Shown: piece by piece, positions 4,969 to 7,350 of the stretch
How the letters are laid out: every line of letters begins with the position of its first letter
How positions within the stretch are numbered: position 1 is the first letter of the stretch
From: Chloroflexota bacterium
GTDB taxonomy: Bacteria > Chloroflexota > Anaerolineae > Anaerolineales > Villigracilaceae
Direction: 5' to 3'
Assembly: GCA_016191895.1 (NCBI GenBank)
Contig: JACPVD010000198.1
Location: 1-7,350 of the forward strand
Length of the DNA: 7,350 bases
Made by a program: the position numbers and the translations under genes
Notes under the pieces: generated by a model
Databases searched by the model: none
Told to the model about the DNA's origin: nothing
What the model saw: only the letters and a program-made list of their open reading frames with translations

Positions 4969-7350
4969 ATGAAAGCATTTATGAAATTCGCGGCTTTCGC
5001 GTTATTTCTGGCGATTTTCATTGCGGCTTGCTCTGCAACAGAAGCCAAAGTCGTCGACAAGGAATTCATCCTGACCACATCGTTTGAAGAGGGCGAATTC
5101 GCCTTCATTGGCGTGGGCGACGAGATCAACGGAGTGAAAAACCCCATCCTCAACGCCAAGCCCGGTGAAACAATCACCATCACCCTTATCAACGGCGGAG
5201 AGGGAAAGCACAGCATCGTCTTCCCGCCCGCCAAAGCCAGTTCCGAGGTCGTCCATGAAAAAGGCGAAGAAGCCTCAATCACCTTCACCGTGCCCAACAG
5301 CGAAGGCGAATGGGAATATTACGACGGAGTGGGAAACAACGCGGAACTGGGATTGAAAGGTTTTGTTGCCATAAGCGCAGTGGAAGTCGCACAGGCCGCG
5401 CCTGCCGCCGATAATCCCCTTTTCGCAGCCTTCCAAAAAGGTGGATGCGGCGCATGTCACGGCATTCCCGGAATTCCCAACGCAGTCGGCGTGATCGGCC
5501 CCGACATGGCGAAGATGAACGAAGTCGCAGCCGCCCGCATCGCAGACTCAGCCTACACCGGCGAAGCCAAGACCGCAGAGGAATATATCCGAGAGTCGAT
5601 TCTCAACCCCGATGCGTTCGTTGTAGCAGACTGCCCCTCCAGCGCATGTCAAAAAGGGCTGATGCCCTCCACCTTGAAAGACACGTTAGCGGAAGAAGAA
5701 ATCAACACCATTGTTGGCTACCTCGCCACCCTGCCTGGCGGCGAAGCGGCAATCCCCGCGCCCGAAACATCCGCCGCGCCGGTTGTTGCATCCGCCGCAA
5801 ACCCAAGCGACATCGCCCTTTCGGATGAAGATTTTGCCTGGGCAAAGCAAACCTTCTTCGAACGCTGCGCCGGGTGCCATGGAACTTTGCGCAAGGGAGC
5901 CACCGGACCCGCCTTGACCCCGGACGTGACCCTGACTAAAGGAACCGTTGCCCTCTCTGCAATCATTTACAACGGCACACCCAAGGGCATGCCAGATTGG
6001 GGCAAGCAGGGATTCTTCACGCAGGAACAAACCGATATCATGGCGAAGTACCTGCAAAACGAACCGCCTGCCCCGCCCGATCTCTCGCTTGAACAAATGA
6101 AAGAATCGTGGAAGGTCTTCGTCGCCCCTGAAGACCGCCCCACCGCACCGCAAACAACCCGCAATTGGGAAAACTACTTCTCGGTCACATTGCGCGACGC
6201 GGGACAGGTCGCGATCATCGACGGCGACACCTATGAAATCGTCGCCAAGGTCGATACCGGCTACGCCGTCCACATCACACGCATGTCTGCCACCGGACGT
6301 TATGCCTACGTCATTGGCCGCGATGGCAAACTCGCCCTCGTCGACCTGTGGATGGAAATCCCCGCCAAAGTGGCCGAAGTGCAAACCTGTTACGACGCCC
6401 GCTCGGTGGAAGTTAGCAAATACAACGGCGAACTCGGCGACTTCACAGACAAATACGCCATCGTTGGTTGTTACTGGCCGCCGCATTTCACCATCCTTGA
6501 TGGGCAAACGCTTGAGCCCTTCAAAGTGATTGGCGTACGCGGCTATACAGCGGACACAAACACCTATGTAGACGATCCGCGCGTGGCCTCCATCCTGGCC
6601 TCCACCTTCAAACCGGAATGGATCGTCAACATCAAAGAGACCGGCCAGGTCTGGATGGTGAACTATACCGACCCGATGAACCCAACCATCAAGATGATCA
6701 GCTCCGCCCTCTACTTGCATGACGGCGGATGGAACTCGACCAAACGCTACTTCATGGTTGCCGCGAATCAATCCAACAAGATCGTGGTTATCGACGCCCT
6801 CGAAGGCGACCTCGAAGCGATGGTCGACACGCCCCAGGTGCCGCACCCCGGCCGCGGCGCAAACTGGATCGACCCCGTCTACGGCCCGGTATGGAGCACA
6901 TCCCATCTCAGTTCTGATTCATTGATCGCCATTGGCACCGATCCCGAAGGCAACCCCGACAGCGCCTGGAAGGTCGTGCGCGATATCAAACTCCCCGGTG
7001 CCGGCAGCCTCTTTATCAAGACTCATCCCAACAGCCAGTGGATCTGGGCTGATATGGTGCTCAACTCCGACGAAAAACTGCAACGCACCATCTGCGTCAT
7101 CGCCAAAGCCGACCCGACCAAGACGCACAAATGCTGGGAAGCCTCCGACTACGGCCGCGCCGTTCACATCGAATACAACATGGATGGCACCCAAGTCTGG
7201 GTCAGCATCTGGGGCACGGCCGATGTGCCCGGCAAGACCGGTGAAATCGTCATCTACGACGACGCCACACTGGAAGAACTCTTCCGCATCAAGGACCTCA
7301 TCACCCCCACCGGCAAATTCAACGTCCACAACACCGTTCACGAAGTGTAC
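4969..7350 (+). CDS. nirS: Cytochrome cd1 nitrite reductase NirS with N-terminal lipoprotein, cupredoxin-like and cytochrome c domains (stop beyond edge)
   Basis: Reduces nitrite to nitric oxide, the second step of denitrification, on the outer face of the membrane. In order: a lipoprotein signal (1-21, lipobox IAAC, Cys21); a cupredoxin-fold domain (about 28-137) keeping His81 but with Asp119, Asn124 and Leu129 where Cys, His and Met bind copper; an Ala/Pro linker; cytochrome c domain 1 (150-247; CGACH 160-164, probable axial Met232, plus Cys222 and Cys227); a second linker; then canonical NirS. That has heme c CAGCH (300-304) with Met341 in KGMPDWG, and the d1 propeller with d1 ligand His435 (DTGYAVHITR) and catalytic His584 (LHDGG) and His626 (PHPGRGAN). 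Both catalytic histidines argue for NirS over NirN or NirF. The ATG has AAGGAG 8 bases upstream. At 794 residues it is some 200 longer than usual; the end TPTGKFNVHNTVHEVY aligns with the usual C-terminus, so the stop is probably just past the edge. No heme d1 biosynthesis genes are in view. Confidence 0.95.
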   Translation, partial: MKAFMKFAAFALFLAIFIAACSATEAKVVDKEFILTTSFEEGEFAFIGVGDEINGVKNPILNAKPGETITITLINGGEGKHSIVFPPAKASSEVVHEKGEEASITFTVPNSEGEWEYYDGVGNNAELGLKGFVAISAVEVAQAAPAADNPLFAAFQKGGCGACHGIPGIPNAVGVIGPDMAKMNEVAAARIADSAYTGEAKTAEEYIRESILNPDAFVVADCPSSACQKGLMPSTLKDTLAEEEINTIVGYLATLPGGEAAIPAPETSAAPVVASAANPSDIALSDEDFAWAKQTFFERCAGCHGTLRKGATGPALTPDVTLTKGTVALSAIIYNGTPKGMPDWGKQGFFTQEQTDIMAKYLQNEPPAPPDLSLEQMKESWKVFVAPEDRPTAPQTTRNWENYFSVTLRDAGQVAIIDGDTYEIVAKVDTGYAVHITRMSATGRYAYVIGRDGKLALVDLWMEIPAKVAEVQTCYDARSVEVSKYNGELGDFTDKYAIVGCYWPPHFTILDGQTLEPFKVIGVRGYTADTNTYVDDPRVASILASTFKPEWIVNIKETGQVWMVNYTDPMNPTIKMISSALYLHDGGWNSTKRYFMVAANQSNKIVVIDALEGDLEAMVDTPQVPHPGRGANWIDPVYGPVWSTSHLSSDSLIAIGTDPEGNPDSAWKVVRDIKLPGAGSLFIKTHPNSQWIWADMVLNSDEKLQRTICVIAKADPTKTHKCWEASDYGRAVHIEYNMDGTQVWVSIWGTADVPGKTGEIVIYDDATLEELFRIKDLITPTGKFNVHNTVHEVY

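Noticed and set aside
4691..4972. 93-residue plus-strand frame across the csoR-nirS intergenic region
   Set aside because: It overlaps the csoR start, operator and both promoters, has no ribosome binding site and no domain-like pattern.
5686..6906. 406-residue open frame on the minus strand
   Set aside because: It lies wholly antisense to nirS, whose plus-strand product aligns with NirS throughout. Its composition (Gly, Val, Asp, Phe rich) is typical of the complement of a GC-rich gene, and it has no recognisable domain or ribosome binding site.
6919..7341. 140-residue minus-strand frame at the right end
   Set aside because: Antisense to the conserved C-terminal part of nirS, with the same shadow composition.
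4969..7350. Alternative identity as NirN or NirF (heme d1 biosynthesis)
   Set aside because: Both catalytic histidines (His584, His626), the heme c domain with KGMPDWG, and close similarity along the whole cd1 part to remembered NirS sequence favour the reductase.

Overview
The window looks like a Chloroflexota chromosome, probably Anaerolineae. This is inferred from lipoprotein signals of the LTACGG kind, a CopA/CopZ/CsoR copper cluster, and gene borders filled with tandem 7- and 8-base repeats. No rRNA or other phylogenetic marker is present, so the assignment is moderate at best.

Left part, minus strand (transcription runs from about 4775 towards base 1): a copper-homeostasis cluster in the order csoR (Cu(I)-sensing repressor), a type-1 copper cupredoxin lipoprotein, copZ (copper chaperone), copA (Cu(I)-exporting P1B ATPase), and a polytopic TauE/SafE-like membrane protein whose C-terminal cupredoxin-like domain is cut by the left edge. 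A strong promoter (TTGACA/TATATT) is followed directly by a perfect 10+10 inverted repeat of C and G runs (4751-4773), the expected form of a CsoR operator. The likely logic is that Cu(I) releases CsoR, and chaperone, exporter and extracytoplasmic copper-binding proteins are then made together.

Right part, plus strand (4969 to the right edge): a divergent gene for a cytochrome cd1 nitrite reductase (NirS) of unusual build. It has a lipoprotein signal, then a cupredoxin-fold domain that has lost its copper ligands, then an extra cytochrome c domain, and finally the complete canonical NirS (heme c plus d1 propeller with both catalytic histidines). The frame is open at the right edge, but the last residues align with the usual NirS C-terminus, so almost nothing is missing. 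Upstream are two sites of the form TGTGA-N6-TCACA, 52 bp apart. The first lies exactly 41.5 bp from the start predicted by a TATAAC -10 box, the geometry of a class II CRP/FNR-activated promoter.

The copper cluster is peppered with short tandem repeats of 7 or 8 bp, each locus with its own unit. They occupy the gene borders, supply the stop codons of copZ and csoR, and appear inside copA, where one creates a His-rich insertion beside the GDGVNDAP motif. I saw none inside nirS. A 34-bp perfect palindrome lies between copA and the TauE/SafE gene. No tRNA, rRNA, CRISPR array, transposase or convincing Rho-independent terminator was seen.
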